From assembly GCA_046331465.1 (NCBI GenBank), contig JAXLQV010000003.1:1364001-1428000 (forward strand): a DNA stretch of 64,000 bases, in the 5' to 3' direction. Shown piece by piece: positions 50,840 through 60,998 of this stretch. The notes under the pieces are model-generated. The model was not told where the DNA came from. It saw only the letters and a list, made by a program, of their open reading frames with translations, and made no database searches. Within the stretch, counting starts at the first letter, position 1. Each line of letters begins with the position of its first letter. Made by a program: the position numbers and the translations under genes. This DNA is from UBA5066 sp046331465 (GTDB taxonomy: Bacteria > Acidobacteriota > Thermoanaerobaculia > UBA5066).

Positions 50840-52465
50840 GTGCCCGACAACGACGCCATCGCCGCCCTCGCGAAGGAAGGGATCGAGGTCCTCGGCCCGA
50901 TCGGCCCGCAGTACGACGAGATCCTGACGCCCGACGCGCTCCGCTTCGTCGCGTCCCTCCAGCGCGCGTTCGGCGCGCGCCGCGAGGAGCTCCTCGCGCG
51001 GCGCGTCGAGGCGCAGAAGAGGATCGACTCCGGCGTCCTCCCCGACTTCCTCCCCGAGACCGCGGAGGTGCGGGCGGGCGACTGGAAGGTCGCGCCGATT
51101 CCCGGGATGCTGCAGGACCGCCGGGTCGAGATCACGGGCCCCGTCGACCGGAAGATGGTCATCAACGCGCTCAACTCCGGCGCGAGCGTCTTCATGGCCG
51201 ACTTCGAGGACGCGAACTCGCCGACCTGGGCGAACACGATCGAGGGGCAGGCCAACCTCCGCGACGCCATCGACGGGACGATCGCGTACACGGCGCCCGA
51301 GACCGGGAAGGAGTACCGGCTGAACGAGAAGACCGCGGTCCTCATGGTGAGGCCGCGCGGCTGGCACCTCCTCGAGAAGCACGTCCGCGTCGACGGGCGG
51401 CCCTGCTCGGGGAGCCTCTTCGACTTCGGCCTCTTCTTCTTCCACGGCGGCCGCCGGCTGATCGCGAAGGGGAAGACCCCCTGCTTCTACCTGCCGAAGC
51501 TCGAGCACCACCTCGAGGCGCGCCTCTGGAACGACGTCTTCACGAAGGCGCAGAAGGACCTCGGGGTCCCGCACGGGACGATCCGCGCGACGGTCCTCAT
51601 CGAGACGATCCTCGCCGCGTTCCAGATGGACGAGATCCTCTACGAGCTCCGGGACCACTCGGCCGGCCTGAACTGCGGGCGGTGGGACTACATCTTCTCG
51701 TTCATCAAGAGGCTCGGGCGCCTCCCCGGCTTCCTCCTCCCCGACCGGGGCCTCGTGACGATGGAGAAGCACTTCCTCGCCTCCTACGTCACGCTCCTCA
51801 TCCGGACGTGCCACCGCCGCGGCATCCACGCGATGGGCGGCATGGCGGCGCAGATCCCGATCAAGGGCGACCCGGTGGCGAACGACGCGGCGCTCGCGAA
51901 GGTCCGCGCCGACAAGCTCCGCGAGGTGAAGGCCGGCCACGACGGGACGTGGGTGGCGCACCCGGGCCTCGTCCCGATCGCGAAGGCGATCTTCGACGAG
52001 CACATGCCGCAGCCGAACCAGATCGCGACGGCGATGCCGACCGCCGAGATCACCGCGAAGGACCTCCTCACCGTCCCCGAGGGGCCGGTCACCGAGAAGG
52101 GCCTCCGCCAGAACCTGAACGTCGGGATCCTCTACCTCGAGGCGTGGCTCCGCGGGAACGGCTGCGTGCCGCTCTACAACCTGATGGAGGACGCGGCGAC
52201 GTCGGAGATCTCGCGGACGCAGGTCTGGCAGTGGCTGAAGAACCGCGTCACGCTCGCGGACGGCCGCACGCTCACCCCCGAGCTCTACCAGCAGGTCTTC
52301 GACGAGGAGGTCGGCGCGGTCCGCGCGCGCCTCGCCGAGGAGGGGGTCGGGGCGGGGCGCTACGAGCTCGCCGCCCAGCTCTTCGACCGGATGATCCGGA
52401 GCGAGGAGCTGCCCGAGTTCCTGACGCTCTCGGCTTACGAGGAGCTGATCCGGATGGGGGCATAG
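50840..52465 (+). CDS. aceB: Malate synthase A
   Basis: Condenses glyoxylate with acetyl-CoA to malate in the glyoxylate shunt. The 541 residues match the A-type. Family segments are 'FMADFEDANSPTW', 'VLMVRPRGWHLLEKH', 'ATVLIETILAAFQMDEILYE' (the Glu of the active site), 'GRWDYIFSFIKRL', and the C-terminal 'RTQVWQWLKNR' region. The start is GTG at 50840 after GAGGAGG, with TAAACT about 42 nt upstream as a likely -10. No isocitrate lyase gene is in the window. Confidence 0.97.
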   Translation: MPDNDAIAALAKEGIEVLGPIGPQYDEILTPDALRFVASLQRAFGARREELLARRVEAQKRIDSGVLPDFLPETAEVRAGDWKVAPIPGMLQDRRVEITGPVDRKMVINALNSGASVFMADFEDANSPTWANTIEGQANLRDAIDGTIAYTAPETGKEYRLNEKTAVLMVRPRGWHLLEKHVRVDGRPCSGSLFDFGLFFFHGGRRLIAKGKTPCFYLPKLEHHLEARLWNDVFTKAQKDLGVPHGTIRATVLIETILAAFQMDEILYELRDHSAGLNCGRWDYIFSFIKRLGRLPGFLLPDRGLVTMEKHFLASYVTLLIRTCHRRGIHAMGGMAAQIPIKGDPVANDAALAKVRADKLREVKAGHDGTWVAHPGLVPIAKAIFDEHMPQPNQIATAMPTAEITAKDLLTVPEGPVTEKGLRQNLNVGILYLEAWLRGNGCVPLYNLMEDAATSEISRTQVWQWLKNRVTLADGRTLTPELYQQVFDEEVGAVRARLAEEGVGAGRYELAAQLFDRMIRSEELPEFLTLSAYEELIRMGA

Positions 52466-52491
52466 CCTCGCGGCGCGGCGGCCGGAACGGA

Positions 52492-52519
52492 GAAGGGGAG
52501 GCCGCGAGGCCTCCCCTTC
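52492..52519. terminator. Bidirectional hairpin between malate synthase and GAPDH genes
   Basis: Perfect 12-bp stem GAAGGGGAGGCC / GGCCTCCCCTTC with loop GCGA, in the 79-bp gap between convergent genes. Confidence 0.7.
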
Positions 52520-52544
52520 GACGTCCCGGCGGGGCCTCGCGGCC

Positions 52545-53600
<1,056 letters not shown>

Positions 53601-53648
53601 CTTGGGCGTCTCCTTCCGGGGGGATTCCCCGTGGCTGGTGGGCGTCTA

Positions 53649-53654
53649 GTTATA
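53649..53654 (-). promoter_or_regulatory. Promoter -10 box (TATAAC) for gapA
   Basis: The AT-rich patch ATATAAC lies about 49 nt upstream of the gapA ATG and gives a normal leader with a Shine-Dalgarno site. No good -35 sequence is visible. Confidence 0.5.
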
Positions 53655-53690
53655 TACGACGGCGACGAGGCCGCCGCGTGGACTTCCGGC

Positions 53691-54242
53691 TCAGTTTCGC
53701 GCGTTCCCGACGTCCGGGGGCCGCGATGAGGCCTCCGGCCGGAGGGCGCCGGTGGCGTGGGACGAGCAGCCCCGGTAGACCGACGCCCCGATGAGGAGGG
53801 CGACACCCCCCGCGATCGCGGCGACCGCGGCCTTCTTCCGGGTCCGCCGGGCGGGCTGGATCGACAGCGTCTGGGTGAGGGTCCGCTGGATCCGCTGGCT
53901 CGCGGTGAGGGGCGCCTCGGGCTCCTCCTCGAACCAGGCCGCGACGCTCCCGAAGCGGATCGCGACCCCGTTCGGGAGGCGGGCCTCGTCGACGCGCCGG
54001 GCGTCGAGGAAGGTCCCGTTGCCGCTCCCGAGGTCCCTCACGATCCAGCCGTCGCCGGTCGGAGCGACGAGGGCGTGCCGCCGGGAGACGGTCGGAGAGG
54101 AGAGGAGGACGTCGCAGCCGGGCTCGCGCCCGACGGTGACGGCGCCGTCGATCCGGAACGTCTGCCGGACGCCGTCCTGCTCGACCGTCAGGGTCGCCCG
54201 GGAGGACGGGAAGGAGTCGGGGGACGACGGGACGTTCGGCAC
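53691..54242 (-). CDS. FHA-domain protein with C-terminal membrane helix
   Basis: A 183-residue protein. The forkhead-associated domain (about 15-105) has the phosphothreonine-binding signature in 'VGREPGCDVLLSSPTVSRRH' and 'DLGSGNGTFLDARRV'. A basic linker ('ARRTRKK') and one transmembrane helix ('AAVAAIAGGVALLIGASVY') follow. FHA domains read Thr phosphorylation by Hanks-type kinases such as the one at 37312. It starts 3 bp after the glycerate-kinase stop, on the same strand. Its 3' end is followed by the GAPDH leader. Confidence 0.92.
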   Translation of the reverse strand: MPNVPSSPDSFPSSRATLTVEQDGVRQTFRIDGAVTVGREPGCDVLLSSPTVSRRHALVAPTGDGWIVRDLGSGNGTFLDARRVDEARLPNGVAIRFGSVAAWFEEEPEAPLTASQRIQRTLTQTLSIQPARRTRKKAAVAAIAGGVALLIGASVYRGCSSHATGALRPEASSRPPDVGNARN

Positions 54243-54245
54243 GCG

Positions 54246-55643
54246 TCAGATCCTGTCGGGGAGGGGGATCTCCTCCGTCTCCGCCACGCTCCCCGCGGCG
54301 GGGGCGAGGGAGCCGCCGGGCGCGAGGACGAAGGCGACGTCGCCGACGTTCGTGCCGGTCGGGCCGGGGGAGAAGGCGTCGCCGAGGGCGGCGAAGAAGG
54401 TTCCCGAGTCGTTGTTCGCCAGGGCGGCCGAGGGGTCGAGGCCGAGCTCGGCGGCCCGGGCGAGCGTGGTGTCGTCGACGAACGCGCCGGCGGCGTCGGG
54501 AGTGTTGTCGACGCCGTCCGTGCCCGCCACGAGGATGTTCGCCCCCGTCACGCCGTCGACGTGGAACGCGGCCGCGAGCGCGAGCTCGCGGTTCCTCCCG
54601 CCGCGCCCGCCCCCCTTCACGGTGACGGTCGTCTCGCCTCCGAAGACGGTGACGAGGCTCCGGTGGGCGGCTCCCGAGCGGCGGACGAGGTTCCCGGCGC
54701 AGGCGCCGGCGACGGCGAGCCGGCGGGCGGCCGAGCGGGCCTCGCCGGCGAGGAGGTCGGGGAGGACCCGGACGTCGGCCCCGAGCCGGAGCGCCTCGTG
54801 GCGCACCCCCTCGAGGGCGGTCCGGATGTCGCCGAGGAGGACGCCCCAGCGCTGACCGCCGTCGCGCGGGCCGTTCTCGGCGTGCGGGGAGAGGAGGTAG
54901 CCGCGGACGGAGGCGGGGACGAGCGAGAGGAGGCGCCAGGTCTCGAGGACCGACACGGCGTCGCGCCTCGAGGGGGGGACGCCGAGGGTCGGCCCGGAGG
55001 CGACGAGGTGCCACCCGGCGTCGCCGACGTCGGAGAGGACGAGCGTGACGACGTCGGCCCGGCGCGCCGCGGCCGCGAGCCGTCCTCCCTTGACGCGCGA
55101 GAGCGCGCCCCGGACGAGGTTGATGTCGCCGATCGGCGCGCCGGCGGCCGACAGGAGCGAGACCGTCCGCGCCTTCTCCTCGAGGGTGATCTCCTCCGGG
55201 GGAAGGGCCATGAGGCTCGAGCCGCCGCCGGAGAGGAGGACGACGAGGAGGTCCTCGGCGTGAAGGCCCGCGGCGAGGGCGAGCGCCTCGCGCCCCGCCG
55301 CGAGGCTCCGCTCGTCCGGGACCGGGTGCGACGCGGGGAGGCAGCGGCAGCCGGGCGGGAGCGCCTCCTCGGGATACCCGGCCGGGGCGACGACGACGGA
55401 CTCGTCGACGAGGGAGCCGAGCGCGCGGCGGGCGGCCGCGGCCATCGCGACGGAGGCCTTGCCGACCGAGAGGAGGACGACGCGTCGCGGGACGAAGACG
55501 AACTCGCGCCGCCCCGGGTCCGAGACGGAGCGGACGACGACGGCGTTGCCCCGCCGCGAGAGGGCCTCCGCCACGAGCCGGCCCGGCTCCACCGCGGAAA
55601 TCGCGGCGCGGTAGAGGGCCCTGAGAAACGTACGCGGATCCAA
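54246..55643 (-). CDS. Glycerate 2-kinase (DUF4147/MOFRL family)
   Basis: ATP-dependent glycerate kinase making 2-phosphoglycerate. The 465 residues contain the DUF4147 domain ('LSVGKASVAMAAAARRAL', 'SHPVPDERSLAAG', 'LLSGGGSSLMALP') and the MOFRL domain ('GGETTVTVKGGGRGGRNREL', 'VAGTDGVDNTPDAAGAFVDD'). The start is TTG at 55643. TAGAAT lies 9 nt before it with no ribosome site, again the leaderless arrangement. It leads the operon with the FHA gene. Glycerate would feed glycolysis near gapA; this is context only. Confidence 0.95.
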   Translation of the reverse strand: MDPRTFLRALYRAAISAVEPGRLVAEALSRRGNAVVVRSVSDPGRREFVFVPRRVVLLSVGKASVAMAAAARRALGSLVDESVVVAPAGYPEEALPPGCRCLPASHPVPDERSLAAGREALALAAGLHAEDLLVVLLSGGGSSLMALPPEEITLEEKARTVSLLSAAGAPIGDINLVRGALSRVKGGRLAAAARRADVVTLVLSDVGDAGWHLVASGPTLGVPPSRRDAVSVLETWRLLSLVPASVRGYLLSPHAENGPRDGGQRWGVLLGDIRTALEGVRHEALRLGADVRVLPDLLAGEARSAARRLAVAGACAGNLVRRSGAAHRSLVTVFGGETTVTVKGGGRGGRNRELALAAAFHVDGVTGANILVAGTDGVDNTPDAAGAFVDDTTLARAAELGLDPSAALANNDSGTFFAALGDAFSPGPTGTNVGDVAFVLAPGGSLAPAAGSVAETEEIPLPDRI

Positions 55644-55652
55644 GGAACGGGA

Positions 55653-55658
55653 ATTCTA
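55653..55658 (-). promoter_or_regulatory. Leaderless-type -10 box (TAGAAT) for the glycerate kinase gene
   Basis: TAGAAT is followed by 9 nt and the TTG at 55643. Confidence 0.45.
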
Positions 55659-55726
55659 TCGGACACGGAGCGGGAGCGGCCTCTGCGAGAATCGGACCGG
55701 CCCGTCGGGCCGCACGGAGGTGACCC

Positions 55727-56017
55727 ATGCCCCAGGTCGACGTCGAGAAGATCGTCGGATCCATCCGAGAGAGCGCGACCGGAGTCCGCGAGAAGACGCA
55801 GGACGCCGTCGACGAGGTCGCCGACAAGATCGAGGACGCGCTCGAGAAGGCCGGGACCGAGGGGAGGAAGCTCCGCCGCGAGGTGAAGGAAGAGCTCGCC
55901 CGCCGCTGGAAGCAGGTCGACCGCGTCGGCCGCGACAACGCGTTCCTGATGGCCGCCGGCGCCCTCGCCGTCGGCGCCCTCATCGGCTGGCTCATCGCGA
56001 GGGACCGGAAGGGCTGA
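55727..56017 (+). CDS. DUF883/ElaB-like small membrane-anchored protein
   Basis: A 96-residue protein with a long charged amphipathic helix (about 5-65, 'EKTQDAVDEVADKIEDALEK') and a C-terminal transmembrane helix with a Gly zipper ('AAGALAVGALIGWLIA'), ending in a basic tail. This layout is that of DUF883/YqjD/ElaB proteins, which anchor ribosomes or other partners to the membrane in stationary phase in E. coli. ATG at 55727 has GGAGGTGACCC upstream. It is divergent from glycerate kinase and convergent with the SthA fusion. Confidence 0.85.
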   Translation: MPQVDVEKIVGSIRESATGVREKTQDAVDEVADKIEDALEKAGTEGRKLRREVKEELARRWKQVDRVGRDNAFLMAAGALAVGALIGWLIARDRKG

Positions 56018-56047
56018 GACGGGCGGGGTCGATCCGATTCCCGTTCC

Positions 56048-58195
56048 TCAGAGGCTGACGAGAAACCCCTCGCGGAGGGCGCCCGCGGCCGGGTCCCAGA
56101 GCGGCGGCTCGCCGAAGGCGTTCGTCCGCCCCGTGGCCCAGAGGTAGGCGGCGAGGGCCGCGGCCGCGGCGTCGAGCTCGTCGTGCGTGATCTCGGCCGG
56201 CCCCTTCGGCAGCTCGAGCCCCTGCCCCCGGAGGAGGTCCCAGCGCGCGCGCCGCCCCTCGGCGCCCTGCTTCCTCGGGAGCGCGTGGCCGGACCACTTC
56301 TTCCAGAGGTCGGCCGGGTAGACCTCGAGGAGGACGGCGCGCTCGCGCGGGACCTCGCCGAGGACGCCGAGCCCCTTCGCCCGGAGCGCGGAGAAGAGGA
56401 GGACGCTCCCGCGGACGAAGCCGGCGTAGGGGGCCGAGCCGGGAGCGGGGAGCGCGTCGGGCGTCTTGCCGGCGCAGCGCAGCTCGCGCTCCCCCTCGCG
56501 CACCTTCCGTCCCGGCGCGGCGAGCCCCTGCGGGCCGTCGATCGCGACGACGGCGCCGTCGCGGAGGACGTCGGCGGGGAGGAGCCCTGCGCCGTCGGGG
56601 AGGAAGGACCAGGTCGCGAAGCGGACGCGCCGCCAGCGGTCCATGAAGGCGAGGTCGACGGGGCGCGGTCTCGCGGCCGAGAGGTCGGTCAGGTCGACGC
56701 CGACGAACCAGGCGCGCGCCTCGGGCGGGAGGACCTCGCCGTCGGGAACGGGCGCGGCGACCTCGAGCGGGACGGCCCGCCCGTGGTGCGAGAGGCGCTG
56801 CAGGCCGTCGTAGGCGGCGTACTTGAAGCACTCCGAGAGCGTCGGCACGTTGAAGACGGCGTCGAGGAAGTCGGCGAGGCCGCCGCCGTGGACCATCACC
56901 ATCTGCGGCACGTGGACGAGCTCGGTCGCGTTCGTCCCGAGGAGGTGCGCGCCGAGGAGCCGCTTCGACTCCGGGTCGAAGAGGAGCTTCACGAAGCCGT
57001 CGACGTCGCCCGTGATCTGGCCGCGCGCGTTGTTCTCGTATCGCGCCCGCCCGACCTCGTACGGGGTCCCCTTCTCCCGCAGCTCCTCCTCCGTCGCGCC
57101 GATCATCGAGATCTCGGGGACGGTGTAGACGCCGTAGGGGAAGGGGAGCTTCCGGTCCTCCGGCGTCGCGAGGCCGAGGGCGTGCTTCACCGCCGTCCGC
57201 CCCTGCTCCATCGAGGTCGCCGCGAGGGCGGGGAAGCCGATGATGTCGCCCGCGGCGTAGATGCCGGGGACGTTCGTGAGGAACGTCGCGTCGACGGGGA
57301 TCCGCCCCTTCTCGTCGAAGGCGACGCCGGCCGCCTCGAGGCCGAGGCCCTCGGTGTTCCCCTTCCGTCCGGCCGAGAAGAGGACCTTCCCGGCGACGAG
57401 CTCGCGCCCCGACCTCAGCCTCAGGCGCAGCGCGTCCTCCGCGAGACCGGGGACCCGGGAGAGCCCCTCCACGGCGTCGCCCAGGATCACGTCGGCTCCC
57501 ATCCTCTCGAGCGCGACCTTCAGCGCGGCCGAGAGCTCGGCGTCGAGGAAGCCGAGGAGCCGGTCGCGCCCCTCGACGAGCGTCACGCGCGTCCCGAGCG
57601 CCGCGAAGATCGAGGCGTACTCGCATCCGATGACGCCCCCGCCGACGACGACGAGGGAGTGGGGGATCCGGTCGAGGTCGAGGATGGTGTCCGAGTCCTC
57701 GACGTCCGGGTCGTCGGAGGTCAGGCCGCGCGGCGGCAGCGGCGAGGAGCCGGTCGCGACGAGGAACGCCGGCGCGGCGAGGCGGCGCGTCTCGCGCCCC
57801 TCCGCGTCGAGGACGGCGACCGTGCCGGCGTCGAGGAAGCGCCCCTGCCCCGTCACGATCTCGATCCGGTGGCGCTCGAGGTTCCGGTCGATCTGCCCGA
57901 CTTGCCGCCCCGTCACGTCGGCGAGGCGGCCGAGGAGCTGCCGGAGGCTCCGCTTCCGGTCGAGCCGGAGCGTCATCCCGTACAGCTCGCGGCGCCGGAA
58001 GCCGGTCAGGTAGAGCGCCGCCTCGCGGAGCGTCTTCGACGGGAGCGTCCCCGTGTGGACCGACGTGCCGCCCGGCTCCGGGCGCCGCTCGACGAGGGCG
58101 ACCCGCCGCCCGAAGTAGGCCCCGAGGGCGGCTCCCTTCTCTCCGGCCGGGCCGGCTCCCAGGACGACGAGGTCGTACCGCTCCGCTTCGGGCAT
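56048..58195 (-). CDS. Soluble pyridine nucleotide transhydrogenase-like flavoprotein fused to a DUF429 domain
   Basis: A 715-residue fusion. Residues 1-470 are a SthA-type flavoprotein: FAD site 'LGAGPAGEKGA', 'VATGSSPLPP', NAD(P) site 'VVGGGVIGCEYASIF', and 'IYAAGDIIGFPALAATSM'. In place of the CxxxxC disulfide of dihydrolipoyl-type enzymes it has 'GGTSVHTGTLPSKTL', with no cysteine, as expected for SthA. Residues about 497-715 are a DUF429 domain (predicted RNase H-like fold): 'FVGVDLTDLS', 'VVAIDGPQGLA', 'LLEVYPADLWKKW' and 'THDELDAAAAALAAYL'. SthA normally ends near residue 470, so the extension is unusual. ATG at 58195 has a GGAGGAAGCG ribosome site. The N-terminal domain is confident; the role of DUF429 is unknown. 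Confidence 0.92.
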   Translation of the reverse strand: MPEAERYDLVVLGAGPAGEKGAALGAYFGRRVALVERRPEPGGTSVHTGTLPSKTLREAALYLTGFRRRELYGMTLRLDRKRSLRQLLGRLADVTGRQVGQIDRNLERHRIEIVTGQGRFLDAGTVAVLDAEGRETRRLAAPAFLVATGSSPLPPRGLTSDDPDVEDSDTILDLDRIPHSLVVVGGGVIGCEYASIFAALGTRVTLVEGRDRLLGFLDAELSAALKVALERMGADVILGDAVEGLSRVPGLAEDALRLRLRSGRELVAGKVLFSAGRKGNTEGLGLEAAGVAFDEKGRIPVDATFLTNVPGIYAAGDIIGFPALAATSMEQGRTAVKHALGLATPEDRKLPFPYGVYTVPEISMIGATEEELREKGTPYEVGRARYENNARGQITGDVDGFVKLLFDPESKRLLGAHLLGTNATELVHVPQMVMVHGGGLADFLDAVFNVPTLSECFKYAAYDGLQRLSHHGRAVPLEVAAPVPDGEVLPPEARAWFVGVDLTDLSAARPRPVDLAFMDRWRRVRFATWSFLPDGAGLLPADVLRDGAVVAIDGPQGLAAPGRKVREGERELRCAGKTPDALPAPGSAPYAGFVRGSVLLFSALRAKGLGVLGEVPRERAVLLEVYPADLWKKWSGHALPRKQGAEGRRARWDLLRGQGLELPKGPAEITHDELDAAAAALAAYLWATGRTNAFGEPPLWDPAAGALREGFLVSL

Positions 58196-58306
58196 CCGCT
58201 TCCTCCGGTGGGCGGGAGGCTAGCAAAGACCCGCGAAGGTTGACGCGGTCCCGTGCGCCCCGGAAGATGCCGCGTTCGCGTCAAGAGACCCCGGGAAGGA
58301 GCGCCC

Positions 58307-59566
58307 TTGGACCTCGCCGCACGCCTCTCCGAGCTGAAGTCCGGATTCGCCCGGACGTTCTGGGTCGCCAACCTCCTCGAGCTCTTCGAGCGCTTCTCGT
58401 TCTACGGCTCGAAGATCGTCCTCGCGGTCTTCCTCGCCGAGACGGTCGGGCTCGGCCCCTTCGGCGTCAGCCTCGTCGGCTTCTACGGCTTCGCGGTCTT
58501 CTGCCTCCCGATCCTCGCCGGCCCGTTCGTCGACCGTTTCGGGTTCAAGAAGAGCCTCGCGGCCTGCTTCGCGATCTTCTCGCTCGGGTACTTCCTCATC
58601 GGCCTCTCGGGCCTGCCGATGGGCCAGCCGCTCGTCGCGGCGGTCGGGGCGAAGACCTGGGTCGTCGGCGCGCTGCTGATCACCGCCGTCGGCGGGTCGC
58701 TCATCAAGCCGTGCATCGTCGGCACCGTCGCCCGGACGACGACGCACGAGACGAAGTCGCTCGGCTACTCGATCTACTACACGCTCGTGAACATCGGCGG
58801 CTGGCTCGGGCCGCTCTTCGCGAGCCAGGTCCGCGTCTCCCTCGGCACGGCGCAGGTCCTCGTCGGCGCCTCCCTCACCTCCCTCGCCCTCTTCCTCGGC
58901 ACGCTCCTCTTCTTCCGCGAGCCCGACGGGGTGCCGGAGGCCGAGAGGCGGACGCTCGGGAAGGTCCTCCGCGACGCGGCCCTGGTCTTCGGAAACGGGC
59001 GCTTCATGGGATTCCTGGTGATCTTCTCCGGGTTCTGGGTGATGTTCTGGCAGGTCTACGACCTCTTCCCGTTCTACATTCGCGACGTCCTGAAGGTGGA
59101 GCGCTACGAGCTCATCGCCTCGCTCGAGTCGTTCTCGGTCATCTTCCTGACGGTCCCCGTCGCGGCGCTCATGAAGAAGGTCCGGGCGGTGCCGCAGATG
59201 ACGCTCGGGATCGGCGTGGGGAGCTGCTCCTGGCTCCTCCTCGTCGTCTCGCAGACGTGGCAGGCGGCGGCCCTCGCGATGTTCCTGCTCGCGCTCGGCG
59301 AGGTCCTCCAGGCGCCGCGCTACTACGAGTACGTCGCCGACCTCGCCCCCAAGGACCAGGTCGGGACGTTCATGGGCTTCGCGTTCCTCCCGATCGCGAT
59401 CGGCTGCCTGGTCGCGGGCCCCCTGGGCGGGCTCCTCCTCCAGAAGTACCTGAAGGAGACGATGCAGCCGGCGAAGGCCTGGACGATCCTCTCCTCGCTC
59501 GGCTTCGTCTCGACCCTCGCCCTCCTCGCCTACGACCGCTGGGTCGCGCACCCCGGGTCGAAGTAG
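58307..59566 (+). CDS. POT/MFS-type peptide transporter
   Basis: A 419-residue polytopic protein with about 12 hydrophobic helices. The first helix holds the POT signature E-x2-E-R ('LLELFERFSFYGSK'), which couples proton flow in PepT-type di/tripeptide transporters. A second POT-like segment is 'GSLIKPCIVGTVARTT'. TTG at 58307 is chosen because AAGGAG lies 6 nt upstream; a GTG at 58253 in the same frame would add an Arg-rich unrelated head. It is divergent from the SthA fusion, and its stop abuts the convergent ntrX stop with no gap. Sequence alone does not prove a peptide substrate. Confidence 0.85.
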   Translation: MDLAARLSELKSGFARTFWVANLLELFERFSFYGSKIVLAVFLAETVGLGPFGVSLVGFYGFAVFCLPILAGPFVDRFGFKKSLAACFAIFSLGYFLIGLSGLPMGQPLVAAVGAKTWVVGALLITAVGGSLIKPCIVGTVARTTTHETKSLGYSIYYTLVNIGGWLGPLFASQVRVSLGTAQVLVGASLTSLALFLGTLLFFREPDGVPEAERRTLGKVLRDAALVFGNGRFMGFLVIFSGFWVMFWQVYDLFPFYIRDVLKVERYELIASLESFSVIFLTVPVAALMKKVRAVPQMTLGIGVGSCSWLLLVVSQTWQAAALAMFLLALGEVLQAPRYYEYVADLAPKDQVGTFMGFAFLPIAIGCLVAGPLGGLLLQKYLKETMQPAKAWTILSSLGFVSTLALLAYDRWVAHPGSK

Positions 59567-60976
<1,410 letters not shown>

Positions 60977-60998
60977 GGGCTCCTCCGCGGGCGGGGCG

